A stretch of DNA of 64,000 nucleotides from Alphaproteobacteria bacterium. GTDB taxonomy: Bacteria > Myxococcota_A > UBA796 > UBA2385. Shown here one piece after another: positions 8,170-18,944 of the stretch. A program made the translations under genes and the position numbers. The notes beneath the pieces were generated by a model that had not been told where the DNA came from, did no database searches, and was given only the letters and a program-made list of their open reading frames with translations. Positions within the stretch are counted from its first letter, which is position 1. Each line of letters begins with the position of its first letter. The stretch is from the NCBI GenBank assembly GCA_020632755.1, contig JACKEY010000005.1, positions 1 through 64,000 of the forward strand. Direction: 5' to 3'.

Positions 8170-10497
8170 CTACTCGCGCGCCACGTGGTTGTACGCCGAC
8201 AGATCGGGGAACAGGGGGCCCGAGTCGTAGGCCACCCGGTACACCTGCCAGGTGCCCATGACGCGTTTGACGTAGTGGCGGGTCTCGCGCAGGGGGATGT
8301 GCTCGACGAACTCGTCGGTCGGCACCCGGCCGCGCTCTGCGAGCCACTTCTCGACGTTGCCTTCGCCGGCGTTGTAGGCCGGGGTCGACAGGAACAGGTT
8401 GCCGTCGAACCGCCGCACCAGGCTGTCGTAGTAGTTCGTGCCGATCCGCAGGTTGAGCATCGGGTCGAACAGGTCGTTGGTGCCGACCCGCAGCCCCATC
8501 TTGCCGGCCACGTGGGTGCCCGTGCGGGGCATCAGCTGGCACAGCCCGCGGGCGCCGGCGTGGCTGACGGCGCGAGGGTTGAAGCTGCTCTCCTCGCGCA
8601 CCAGGGCGTGGAAGACGCGCGGGTCGTAGCCGTAGCCGGTGGCGGCTTCCTGGACCTCGGACCAGTACAGGTCGGGCCAGGCCTGGGCGATCATCCGGTC
8701 GCGGTCGGCGCCCAGGGTCTCGAGGGGGTGCTCGAGCAGGTAGCGATGCAGCCGGTCGTGGGCGTCTGCCGGTGCGCTGCGCTCGAGGACCTCGGCCTGG
8801 ATCGCGTATTCACTCGGGGTCAGCAGCCCGCGGTCGAACTGCGACAGCTCGGCCAGGGACTCCTGGACCAGCCCGAGCCGCGCCAGCGCCAGGCCGTAGG
8901 CGGTGCTGTCGGCGGCCAGCCACTCCTGGCGCACGGTCCAGCCCCCGACGTCGCGCTGGGCGGGTGGCCGCGGGATCGCCGCCAGCCGGTCCGGCGCCAG
9001 CTCGTACAGGCGCGCGCTGGCCAGCAGGCTGTAGAAGGACCACGGGTGCTCGGCGCACAGCTGCAGCAGGAGCTCGATGCCGCGCGAGACCGAGCCCGCG
9101 TCGGGGTGGAAGGCGCTGGGGTCGCGCACGTCGGGATGGATCCGCCACCGCGCCGACCAGTACTGGGCAGCCGTCACGTGCACCGGGTCCTGGGCCAGCG
9201 GCACCTGCCAGAGCATCTGCTCGGCCCAGTGGATGGCCTGGTCGGGCTGGCCTTCCAGGTAGGACAGCCAGGCCAGGCGCCAGAAGCCCTCGCCCGCCAG
9301 GTCGCCGTCGGGGTGCTCGGCGACCTGGGCTTCCCACAGCGGGCGCGCCTTCTCGGGGAAGCCGGCCGTCTGCCAGGCGATCCCGGCCAGGGCGTAGCCG
9401 TCGTCGGCCATGCTGTGGTCGGGGTACAGCGCGGGGATCTGTTCATAGGCGCGGGCGGCGGCTTCCCACTCCTTCTTGCGCTCCAGCGACTTGCCCGCGA
9501 TGTAGAGCGCCTTGGCGCCACGGTCGTCGTCGATGCCCTTGCACTTCTCGCCGGCAGGCTCGAGGACCTGGGCGGCCAGGCTCACGTTGTTGCGCTTGAA
9601 CTGCGACCGACCGTAGGCGTACCAGGCGATGCAGGCCTCGGCGTCGGCTTCCTTCCAGCTGTCGATGACGGGCGCCAGCAGGTCGGTCGCGGCTTCGAAG
9701 GACCAGGACTCCATGCGGCCGTCGGCGTGCCAGGCCTTGTCGGCCCGCGTGACGGCCGTGCCGAGGCGCGTGCCGGCGGCGCGGCCTTCCGGGGTGCCGG
9801 CGTAGTGCCGGTACAGGCGGCGCAGCGCGGCCTGACCGGCCGGGCTGGCGTCGCCGCGGCGGGTGGCGATGGCCGACAGGGCCACGGCGGAGCCTTCCGC
9901 CGGGTCGGGCCGGGCGGCCAGCGCCTCGTAGACGGCGAGGGAGTCCGCGGTGCGCCCCGCCTGGAACAGGGCGTCGGCCAGGGCCAGCCGGGCGCGGGGC
10001 CAGATGACGGCGCTGTCGTCGACCTGCTCGAGCTCGGCCACCGCGTCGACGAACCGGCCGTCGGCGACCAGGATCTCGCCCAGGGTCAGGTGCAGGTAGG
10101 GCGCCGGTGCGGTCCGGCTCTCGCGCACGACGTCCAGCAGGGGCACGGCCTTCTCGGCGCGATCGGCGCGGATCAGGCTCCAGGCCTGCAGGAAGGCGTG
10201 GTCGCCCACCGCGCGCCCGGGCAGCTCGGACGTGCCCATGCGCGACAGGAGCTCGACGGCGTCGCCGTGCTTGCGCTGGGCCAGCGCCTGGACGAGGGCG
10301 TCGTCCAGCGGCAGCACGGGCGCCCAGGTCGCTTCCGGCAGGACCGTGACCGGCCCGAGCTCGCCGGTGTCGGAGGGCGGTGTGAGGGCCTGGGCGGTCG
10401 CCGGCGTGAGCGGCGCCCCCGGGGGGAGGAGGAGCACAGCGAGGGCGCCGGCCGCGCCGAAGGCGGCCAGGGCGTGCGAGCGACGCAGCTTGGGCAT
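8170..10497 (-). CDS. soluble lytic murein transglycosylase (Slt family) with TPR-like arm
   Basis: The 775-residue protein has an N-terminal signal segment (basic MPKLRRSH, then a hydrophobic stretch to about residue 35). A long alpha-helical TPR-like superhelix fills residues about 60-610, as in Slt70. The C-terminal SLT domain has the catalytic glutamate in VREESSFNPRAVS, followed by GARGLCQLMP and STPAYNAGEGNVEKW. Such enzymes cleave the MurNAc-GlcNAc bond of peptidoglycan to give 1,6-anhydro ends, in the periplasm, for wall turnover or machine insertion. It is about 120 residues longer than E. coli Slt70, mostly in the helical part. Confidence 0.9.
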   Translation of the reverse strand: MPKLRRSHALAAFGAAGALAVLLLPPGAPLTPATAQALTPPSDTGELGPVTVLPEATWAPVLPLDDALVQALAQRKHGDAVELLSRMGTSELPGRAVGDHAFLQAWSLIRADRAEKAVPLLDVVRESRTAPAPYLHLTLGEILVADGRFVDAVAELEQVDDSAVIWPRARLALADALFQAGRTADSLAVYEALAARPDPAEGSAVALSAIATRRGDASPAGQAALRRLYRHYAGTPEGRAAGTRLGTAVTRADKAWHADGRMESWSFEAATDLLAPVIDSWKEADAEACIAWYAYGRSQFKRNNVSLAAQVLEPAGEKCKGIDDDRGAKALYIAGKSLERKKEWEAAARAYEQIPALYPDHSMADDGYALAGIAWQTAGFPEKARPLWEAQVAEHPDGDLAGEGFWRLAWLSYLEGQPDQAIHWAEQMLWQVPLAQDPVHVTAAQYWSARWRIHPDVRDPSAFHPDAGSVSRGIELLLQLCAEHPWSFYSLLASARLYELAPDRLAAIPRPPAQRDVGGWTVRQEWLAADSTAYGLALARLGLVQESLAELSQFDRGLLTPSEYAIQAEVLERSAPADAHDRLHRYLLEHPLETLGADRDRMIAQAWPDLYWSEVQEAATGYGYDPRVFHALVREESSFNPRAVSHAGARGLCQLMPRTGTHVAGKMGLRVGTNDLFDPMLNLRIGTNYYDSLVRRFDGNLFLSTPAYNAGEGNVEKWLAERGRVPTDEFVEHIPLRETRHYVKRVMGTWQVYRVAYDSGPLFPDLSAYNHVARE

Positions 10498-10560
10498 GGG
10501 AGGGGCCCCGGGGGAGGAGAGGGGCACGCGGGCGGGAACCCGCGGGGGAGGGAAGCAGTC

Positions 10561-10567
10561 CCTAACC
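10561..10567 (-). promoter_or_regulatory. possible -10 element of slt gene
   Basis: Minus strand reads GGTTAGG about 64 bases before the ATG at 10497, within the 207-base divergent gap. A second TAG-core box facing right lies at 10620-10627. Confidence 0.3.
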
Positions 10568-10619
10568 GCGGACCCCACGACGCGGCGCCGGGTTCCGAGA
10601 TCGCGCGACACGGGTCCGC

Positions 10620-10627
10620 GATAGCGC
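10620..10627 (+). promoter_or_regulatory. possible -10 element of M50 protease gene
   Basis: GATAGCGC lies about 78 bases upstream of the ATG at 10705. Between them is a threefold GCCGTACCCCT-type repeat (about 10646-10682), which may affect the leader. Confidence 0.25.
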
Positions 10628-10704
10628 AACAGGCGGTCGCCGCCGCCGTACCCCTCTGCCGTACCCCTCCGCCGTACCCCTCCTCCTCCCGCGACCGGCT
10701 GGCC

Positions 10705-11397
10705 ATGGCCTCCTCCTCGCCCTCCCTGTCCCAGGACCCGGTGCTCCGACGGCGCCTCGGCCTCGCCCTGGCCGCCGTCGCCATCGTCGTGGGCTGGGAC
10801 TTCGTGCTGTTCCTCCCCCTGCGGGTGCTGGTGGTGGTGTTCCACGAGGCCGGCCACGCGCTGACGGCGCTGGCCACCGGCGGCGAGGTGCTGAGCATGG
10901 ACGTCGGCCTGGACGAAGGTGGCGTCACCTGGACCCGCGGCGGCTCGCGCCTGCTCATCCTGAACGGGGGCTACCTGGGCTCGCTGGCCGCCGGGCTGGT
11001 GCTGCTGCGGCTGGCCCGCGACGACGGCCGCGGGCGGCTGGTGCTGGGGGTGCTCGGCGGCCTGTTGGGGCTGGCGGCGGTGCTGTGGTTCCGGCCGATC
11101 GTCGGGGTGGGCTTCGCCTACGCCGTGCTGGCCGGGGTCGGCATGGTGGTCGCCGCCCGGAAGGCGCCGGCCTGGCTCTGCGACTGGACCGTGCGGCTCG
11201 TCGGCCTGTTCAGCGTGCTCTACGCCATCGTGGACATCCGCGCCGACGTGCTGGATCACGGGCTGGCGGCCGGCAGCACCGGCAGCGACGCCGCGATGCT
11301 CGCCGACGCGACCGGCATCCCCGCGTTGCTGTGGGGGCTCGGCTGGTTGGTGGTCGGGGGCCTCTCGGTCTGGCGGCTGCGCCGGCACGTCTTCTGA
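10705..11397 (+). CDS. M50-family membrane metalloprotease
   Basis: The 230-residue integral membrane protein has about six hydrophobic segments. The zinc motif HEAGH sits in the second of them (LRVLVVVFHEAGHALTALATGG), and a conserved NGGYLGS segment follows, as in the M50B peptidase-like family. These proteases cut substrates inside the membrane; this short family has no PDZ domain and its substrate is unknown. The third zinc ligand cannot be assigned with confidence. It overlaps the next gene by one base (TGATG). Confidence 0.8.
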   Translation: MASSSPSLSQDPVLRRRLGLALAAVAIVVGWDFVLFLPLRVLVVVFHEAGHALTALATGGEVLSMDVGLDEGGVTWTRGGSRLLILNGGYLGSLAAGLVLLRLARDDGRGRLVLGVLGGLLGLAAVLWFRPIVGVGFAYAVLAGVGMVVAARKAPAWLCDWTVRLVGLFSVLYAIVDIRADVLDHGLAAGSTGSDAAMLADATGIPALLWGLGWLVVGGLSVWRLRRHVF

Positions 11398-11990
11398 TGC
11401 GTCTCCGTCCACGAGCATGGGGCGTGCTGCTGGTGGTGTCGCTGGGCGCGGCGCCGGGCTGTCCGGGGCTGCCGGACGACGATCCCTGTGCGGCCCAGGT
11501 CCCCGAGGTCGATCGCCTGCTGCGCCAGGGGCGGAAGACGTGGACCCTGCGCTGCGGCGGCCAGCCGCTCGGGTCGGGCTCGCTGGCCTTCGGGCCGGCG
11601 CGGTTCGAGCTGCAGTCGCCGGTGATCAAGACCCCGGTGATCAAGGCCCCGGTGATCAAGACCCCGGTGATCAGGACCACGGCGGACACGCCCCCCGTCG
11701 AGTGGCGCCACTGTGCGCCCCGGATCGGCGTGGCCTGCGACGCCGGGGATCGCAGCGTGCGCGCCGACCTGTCGACCCTGCGCGGGGACGCGCCGCTGGC
11801 CGGGGGCTACCAGCGGCTGTGCGCGGTGGACGGGCCCGGCGTCGTGGTGCTCTACCTGCCCGGCGGACCGAGCGGCACGCTGCGCTGCGCAGTGGCGCCG
11901 ACGGACCCGGACGCGGCCGCCTGTGAAGACGCGGCCCCCGGGGGAGGCCCGGTCGACTGCAGCCTGCAGCTGACCGCCGACCCCGGCTGA
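11397..11990 (+). CDS. secreted protein of unknown function with TPVIK repeats
   Basis: The 197-residue protein has an N-terminal signal (MRLRPRAWGVLLVVSLGAAPGC) that may be a lipoprotein signal, although the lipobox is weak. The mature part holds about eight cysteines and no family I recognise. Residues about 75-94 are four copies of a pentapeptide P-V-I-K-T/A encoded by a perfect-to-near-perfect 15-bp tandem repeat. It is translationally coupled to the M50 protease gene, so it could be a substrate or partner of it, but that is only inference from position. Confidence 0.7.
   Translation: MRLRPRAWGVLLVVSLGAAPGCPGLPDDDPCAAQVPEVDRLLRQGRKTWTLRCGGQPLGSGSLAFGPARFELQSPVIKTPVIKAPVIKTPVIRTTADTPPVEWRHCAPRIGVACDAGDRSVRADLSTLRGDAPLAGGYQRLCAVDGPGVVVLYLPGGPSGTLRCAVAPTDPDAAACEDAAPGGGPVDCSLQLTADPG
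11619..11678 (+). repeat. four tandem 15-bp repeats inside coding sequence
   Basis: Four consecutive units of CCGGTGATCAAGRCC, the last with AGG for AAG, encode (PVIK[T/A])4. Copies 1 and 3 are identical, which suggests recent slippage. Confidence 0.9.
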
Positions 11991-11993
11991 CGC

Positions 11994-14297
<2,304 letters not shown>

Positions 14298-14320
14298 GGG
14301 ACCTCCGCGGAGTGCAGGGC

Positions 14321-14331
14321 GCAGCTTATCT
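14321..14331 (-). promoter_or_regulatory. possible -10 element of FG-GAP lipoprotein gene
   Basis: Minus strand reads CAGATAAGCTGC about 25-35 bases before the ATG at 14297. GATAAGCT is the most AT-rich match to the TAG/TAA-core pattern in the 52-base gap. A GGAGG lies closer to the start. Confidence 0.35.
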
Positions 14332-14349
14332 GCCCCGGAGCACGCTTGT

Positions 14350-15705
14350 TCAGCCCTGCTGCAGCATCCGGCAGAGCCGGCTGTGCTCCTCCCAGCCCGG
14401 CCACGCCCCCAGCGCCTGGATGCGGCCGTCGGGCACGGCGCCGTCCACGGTCAGCGGGCGATCCCGCGTCGGGCTGACGGTGCGTGCCGCGGCCACCGCG
14501 ATGCCCGGGAACAGGTCGGGCAGCCGGTCGAGCAGGGCCTTCCATGCCTGCAGGCCGCCTTGCTGGCCCGGCACCCAGCCGCGCAGATCGGTCAGCCCGG
14601 GGGTCAGCCGCAGCACCGCGTCCGCAGCGTGCAGGTCGAGCACGGGGACGCGGCTCTCGCCCACCGAGCGCTCGTGCTGGTGGCGCTTGTGCGTCATGCG
14701 ACCCAGGTCGCGGCCGGCGGCGTGCTTGGTGACCACGACCTCGCCGGGCACGGCCAGGAAGGGGCGCGGCGGCGGGCAGGGGGTCCCGTGGTCGGCCCCG
14801 TCGACTGCTTCCGGCGCGTGGGCCCGGGTCCAGCGGTCGGACCAGGTCAGGCGCCAGGGCGACGCCCCGGGGCCGCGGCCCGGCACGTCGAGCCCGACCA
14901 CGAGCGCGGCGGGGGGCAGGGCCAGCAGCGCGTCCCGGTGCACCAGGGCCGCACGGATGCCGGCCCGCTGCAGGGCGTCGAGCAGGGGACGCAGCGGCCC
15001 GTCGTCGTCGCCCCGGCGGGCGACCCGCGGCGCGCGCGACAGGGCGATCTGGCGTGCGGTCGCCACGTCCACGTCCAGGGCGCCGGCCAGGTCCAGGGCG
15101 CGGTCGCCGTCGCCCAGGCCGTCGACCACCAGCGCCCAGTCCTTGTGGACCGGCGGCAGGGCCACCGGTGGAGCCGCCGCCCGCGCCAGCTCCGGCAGCA
15201 GGCGGTGGACCCGGGCCTGGACGGCCGCCAGGGCGGTGCGGGCGGCGTCCGGATCGCCCCGCGTCCAGGCGTCCTGGGCCTGGGCGGCCTGGGACGCGAC
15301 GATCGCCAGGGTCTGCGCGGTCGGGTCGGGCGGCGCGGCGGCCGGCGCTGCACCGTCCGGAGCGTCGGAGCCCGCGTCCGCCGGGGCGGCAGGGGCCGGC
15401 GTCGGGGCGTCTTCGTCGTCTTCGTTCCAGGTCGGTGCCGCCACGGGGAGCGGGCCCGGCACCGCCGTCGGTGTGGGGGCATCGCCGCGGGCCTTCTCGA
15501 TGGCCGTGCGCAGGGCGACCACGTCCCCCATGCCGCCGCCGGCCAGGGCCCGCGCCACCAGGGCGTCGAGGTCGGCGGGCAGCGGGCCCTTGGCGGTCAC
15601 CTGCTGGGGCGCGTCGCTCTCGGGCATGGCCGCGGCGCAGTACAGGCAGGTGTCGCGGCCCAGGCGGTTGGGGCGGTGACAGCTCGGGCAGGGCTGGGTG
15701 CTCAC
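14350..15705 (-). CDS. zinc-ribbon protein of unknown function
   Basis: The 451-residue protein starts at a GTG overlapping the stop of the upstream gene (GTGA). It opens with a four-cysteine zinc ribbon (C-P-S-C at residues 6-9, then C-L-Y-C about 13 residues later). A Pro/Ala-rich linker follows (about 75-135). A folded region around 190-260 (DVATARQIALSRAPRVARRGD, then an AGIRAALVHRDALL strand) recalls the ClpS-like domains found in myxobacterial zinc-ribbon proteins. The C-terminal half is unfamiliar. No signal or membrane segment is seen. Translational coupling to the LETM1-like gene suggests a shared job. Confidence 0.65.
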   Translation of the reverse strand: MSTQPCPSCHRPNRLGRDTCLYCAAAMPESDAPQQVTAKGPLPADLDALVARALAGGGMGDVVALRTAIEKARGDAPTPTAVPGPLPVAAPTWNEDDEDAPTPAPAAPADAGSDAPDGAAPAAAPPDPTAQTLAIVASQAAQAQDAWTRGDPDAARTALAAVQARVHRLLPELARAAAPPVALPPVHKDWALVVDGLGDGDRALDLAGALDVDVATARQIALSRAPRVARRGDDDGPLRPLLDALQRAGIRAALVHRDALLALPPAALVVGLDVPGRGPGASPWRLTWSDRWTRAHAPEAVDGADHGTPCPPPRPFLAVPGEVVVTKHAAGRDLGRMTHKRHQHERSVGESRVPVLDLHAADAVLRLTPGLTDLRGWVPGQQGGLQAWKALLDRLPDLFPGIAVAAARTVSPTRDRPLTVDGAVPDGRIQALGAWPGWEEHSRLCRMLQQG

Positions 15706-16553
15706 GGGCGCTCCGCGTGGGCAGGGGACGCGGCGGCCGACAGCGGCTCGTGGGCCCCGAGCAGGTCGTCGAGGGCCACCCAGCCCGGTCCGTCGCGCAC
15801 GCTGACCAGGGTGTCGGCGGGCAGCTGGGGCAGCTCGGTGATCCGGCAGGGGCCGAACAGCTGGTCGGCGATGCGCACGAACCAGATGCGCCGGCTGCGC
15901 TCGCGGGGCGGGCGGGCCCGCAGGCCGGTCACGGCCCGGCGGTAGGCGGCGCGCTCCTCCTCGTCCCAGGTGCCGCTGCGATCGGCGTCCCAGAAGGTCA
16001 GCAGGGCGCGATCCCGCAGCACGGCCTCGCGGGCGTCGGCCTCCTCCTCCAGGTCCTCGGCCAGGGCGTGCACCGCGGCGGCCGCGCGGGCGTGCCCCTC
16101 GGCCAGCAGCCGGCCCTCCTCCCGCTCGAGCTCGGACAGCAGGTGGGCCTCGCGCCAGCGCGATGGCATCAGCCCCAGCCGCTGCAGCAGCCACGGGGTC
16201 AACAGCCCCGTGCCGGGAATCGGGAAGCTCGAGTTGGCCACGGCCAGCAGCCCGGCCGGCACCACCCGCAGCAGGTCGAACAGCTGGCTCCGGACCTTGT
16301 CGGTCTCCTCGTCGCTCAGGGTGCGCCCCTCCGACACCCGCCGGGACAGGATGCCCATCACCTCGGCGCTCTCCTGCAGCTCGCCGACCACGTGGGCCCA
16401 GTGCCGGGCGGCGCTGGCCCGGGCCGCCGCGGTCATGCGCGACAGGGCCGAGGGCTCCTCGATGGCGTCGAGCTCCTCCTGCAGGGCGCGCAGGGACCGG
16501 GCCTGGATGCCCTGGCGGCCGAGCTCGTCAGCGAGGGCGGAGATGCGACCCAT
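15702..16553 (-). CDS. LETM1-like protein with EF-hand loop and C-terminal GYF_2-like domain
   Basis: The 283-residue protein has three recognisable parts. Residues about 85-135 (RSQLFDLLRVVPAGLLAVANSSFPIPG and WLLQRLGLMPSRW) match the core of the LETM1/ribosome-binding domain of mitochondrial cation-exchange factors. Residues 189-200 (DADRSGTWDEEE) form a complete 12-residue EF-hand calcium loop with D, D, S, D and E at positions 1, 3, 5, 9 and 12. Residues about 222-265 (IWFVRIADQLFGPCRITEL then GPGWVALDDLL) look like a GYF_2 domain. Eukaryotic LETM1 also combines the domain with EF hands. The role in bacteria is unknown. Coupled to the zinc-ribbon gene by a GTGA overlap. Confidence 0.7.
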   Translation of the reverse strand: MGRISALADELGRQGIQARSLRALQEELDAIEEPSALSRMTAAARASAARHWAHVVGELQESAEVMGILSRRVSEGRTLSDEETDKVRSQLFDLLRVVPAGLLAVANSSFPIPGTGLLTPWLLQRLGLMPSRWREAHLLSELEREEGRLLAEGHARAAAAVHALAEDLEEEADAREAVLRDRALLTFWDADRSGTWDEEERAAYRRAVTGLRARPPRERSRRIWFVRIADQLFGPCRITELPQLPADTLVSVRDGPGWVALDDLLGAHEPLSAAASPAHAERP

Positions 16554-16620
16554 GGCGTCCGGGGCGGGCGGAGGAGGGGGAGGGGAGGAGGAGGATAGCG
16601 GCTGTCGCCCGCGCTTTGGG

Positions 16621-18840
16621 TCAGCGGGCGGGGAGGAGGTCCTGGCGCCGCCAGAGCCACAGCAGGACGGCGGTGATCAGGGTCACGGCGACCGTCGCCA
16701 CGCCGAGGTTCAGCGGGTTGGGCGCGCGGATCGCGGTCGCGACGAGGTGACCGACCCCGGCCAGCACGAGGGTGCCGGGGGCGATGCCGACGATGGTGCC
16801 CGGCAGCAGATCCCGCAGGGACTTGCCGGAGGCGCCGGCCACCAGGTTCACCTCGCTGAAGGTGTGCCGCGGCAGCAGGCGCAGCTCGGCGACGGGGGCC
16901 ACGCCGGGCTGGGCCAGGCGGCGGCTGACCGCGTTGACCCGGGCGAAGGGCATGGCGTGTACGAAGCGGCGCCCCAGCAGGCGGCCGGTGGCCCAGCCGA
17001 GCACGCAGCCGAGCGTCAGGCCCACGGTCGAGACCGCCGCGCCGGTCAGCCCGCCGAAGGCGAAGCCCGCGAGCACCACCAGCGCGCCGCTGGGGAAGGG
17101 CACGACGCTCGACAGGACCAGGGCCGTCAGCAGCGCGGCGATCTCGACCGGCGCGACCACCGTCGCCCGGGCCAGGTGCTCGATGGCGGCGTCGACGCCG
17201 GTGGCGTCGGCCTGGAAGTGGGCCGGGACGCCCTTCCAGGCGAGCTCGAGCGCCCCGATCAGCAGCAGGCCGGCGGTGCCGCGTACGGCAGCGGCCAGCG
17301 CCGAGCGGGCCCGGCCGTCGGGGACCAGTCGGCTGGCCATGTAGGCCAGGTCGACGGTGTGCTCCGGGTCGGCCAGCTCGGGGGGCAGCGGAAGCACCGG
17401 TCCGTCGTGCTCGACGGGCATGGGCCGCAGCTCGTGGCCGTCGTGGCCGGGGCCGCGGGCGCGCAGGGCCTCGACGGCGGCCCGCAGCGACCCGCCGTGT
17501 TCGGCCCGGGCCGCCGCGACGTCGTCGCGGGTGCAGCCCAGGTGCTCGGCCAACAGGCCGTCGCGGTGCCCGGGCAGGAAGGCGCGCACCTGGTCCTCCC
17601 AGGGGCCGATGGCTTCGAGCGCCAGGTCGAGCTCGACGTCCAGCCCCATCGAGCGGCCGGCCAGGTTGCTGCTGCCCAGCTGGACGAAGTCGTCGTCGAA
17701 CACCGCGTGCTTGGCGTGCACCTTCACGAACTCGCCGGTGCCGGTCACCGGGTAGAGCACCGACAGGCGCGAGCCCTCCGGCGCCCCACGGGCGGCCGCG
17801 GCGCTGCTGCGCTCGGCGTCCGCCCGGCGCAGGGTCTCGATGAACCGGCTGCGCAGGACGTCCATGCTGGCGTGCTCCAGGTAGCCGCTGCTGCGCAGGC
17901 TGCTCACGATGACGACGTCGGGCCCGTCGGGCTCGCGCAGGCGGCGCGCCAGTGCGTCGGCCACCCGCGCCGACGTCAGGTACTGGTTCTCCAGGTACAC
18001 GGTGCGCCGGGCCCGGGCGATGCTCTCCAGGTAGAGCGCCTCGACCTCGCGCACATCGGGTCGGCCCTCCCAGGCCGGCACGGTGCGCACGATGCCGACC
18101 TCGACGTCGTGCAGGTCGACCGGCACGGTCACCGGCCAGGGGGCGCCGCCGGCGTCGGGCGGGGCCAGGGCGCGGCGGGTGGCGCCCTGCCAGCGGGTGC
18201 GCAGCTCGTCGGCGACCGCGGCCGCGGCGTCGCCGTCGACGCACCACATCAGGTCGTGCCAGGGCCGGTAGGGGTTGCCGTCGGGGTCGACCCGCAGAGG
18301 CTCGACCGCCGGGTGGCCGTGGCGGTCCCAGCGATAGCGGGACAGGTCGATGCCGCCGACGTAGGCCACGCGGTCGTCGATCACCGCCGACTTCACGTGC
18401 AGCGAGGACCCGAAGGGGTGCTCGCCGTCGAGCCGCACGAGCACCCGCCGGTGGCTGTCCCAGTCGAAGTGGTACACCGGCACGAAGCTGCGCTTCACGG
18501 CGAAGACCGTGCCGAAGTCCCAGGCCAGCACGTAGGCCCGCAGCTGCCGACGGCGACGCACCAGCTCGTCGAGCAGCGGGCCGAGCTCGGGCGGCAGGGG
18601 ACGGTCGCGGGCCCAGGGGGGACCGGGCGGAGGCGGCGGGCCGGGGTCGTCCCCGCGCCACAGCTTCACCCGCGGATCCATGTCCCAGCCGGCGAACAGG
18701 ATCTGTCGCCGCGCAGCCGCGAGGCTGTGGGCCAGGGCGCGGAAGTAGGCCTCGCCGTCGACGACCAGGCTGCAGCGGGAGGCGCGAGCCAGCCGCCGGC
18801 AGCTGTGCCCCGGGACCAGCCGCGGACGCGAGACCCCCAC
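16621..18840 (-). CDS. phospholipase D/cardiolipin synthase-like protein fused to VTT membrane domain
   Basis: The 739-residue protein is a fusion. Residues about 25-490 are a two-domain phospholipase D with both HKD motifs (HVKSAVIDD near 150 followed by GGIDLSRYRWD, and HAKHAVFDD near 370 followed by GSSNLAGRSM). Residues about 530-735 are a VTT/SNARE-associated (DedA-like) membrane domain with a conserved segment FGGLTGAAVSTVG, RLLPRHTFSEVN and GIAPGTLVLAGVG. PLD-VTT fusions exist in other proteobacteria. It probably remodels phospholipids (transphosphatidylation or hydrolysis) at the inner membrane. The start is a GTG without an obvious ribosome site, so the first residues are uncertain. 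Confidence 0.87.
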   Translation of the reverse strand: MGVSRPRLVPGHSCRRLARASRCSLVVDGEAYFRALAHSLAAARRQILFAGWDMDPRVKLWRGDDPGPPPPPGPPWARDRPLPPELGPLLDELVRRRRQLRAYVLAWDFGTVFAVKRSFVPVYHFDWDSHRRVLVRLDGEHPFGSSLHVKSAVIDDRVAYVGGIDLSRYRWDRHGHPAVEPLRVDPDGNPYRPWHDLMWCVDGDAAAAVADELRTRWQGATRRALAPPDAGGAPWPVTVPVDLHDVEVGIVRTVPAWEGRPDVREVEALYLESIARARRTVYLENQYLTSARVADALARRLREPDGPDVVIVSSLRSSGYLEHASMDVLRSRFIETLRRADAERSSAAAARGAPEGSRLSVLYPVTGTGEFVKVHAKHAVFDDDFVQLGSSNLAGRSMGLDVELDLALEAIGPWEDQVRAFLPGHRDGLLAEHLGCTRDDVAAARAEHGGSLRAAVEALRARGPGHDGHELRPMPVEHDGPVLPLPPELADPEHTVDLAYMASRLVPDGRARSALAAAVRGTAGLLLIGALELAWKGVPAHFQADATGVDAAIEHLARATVVAPVEIAALLTALVLSSVVPFPSGALVVLAGFAFGGLTGAAVSTVGLTLGCVLGWATGRLLGRRFVHAMPFARVNAVSRRLAQPGVAPVAELRLLPRHTFSEVNLVAGASGKSLRDLLPGTIVGIAPGTLVLAGVGHLVATAIRAPNPLNLGVATVAVTLITAVLLWLWRRQDLLPAR

Positions 18841-18944
18841 GACCGGCGCGGCAGGCGCGGCAGGCGTGGGGGTCGAGGGGGCGGGCGGGGGAGGGGCCAG
18901 GCCGGGTCTCCGAGGGAGGTCCCGAACCTAAGCCCCCGGGCCGG

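Noticed and set aside
8185..10704. Rightward open frame continuing upstream of the M50 protease
   Set aside because: It is antisense to the lytic transglycosylase; only the part from the ATG at 10705 resembles a protein family.
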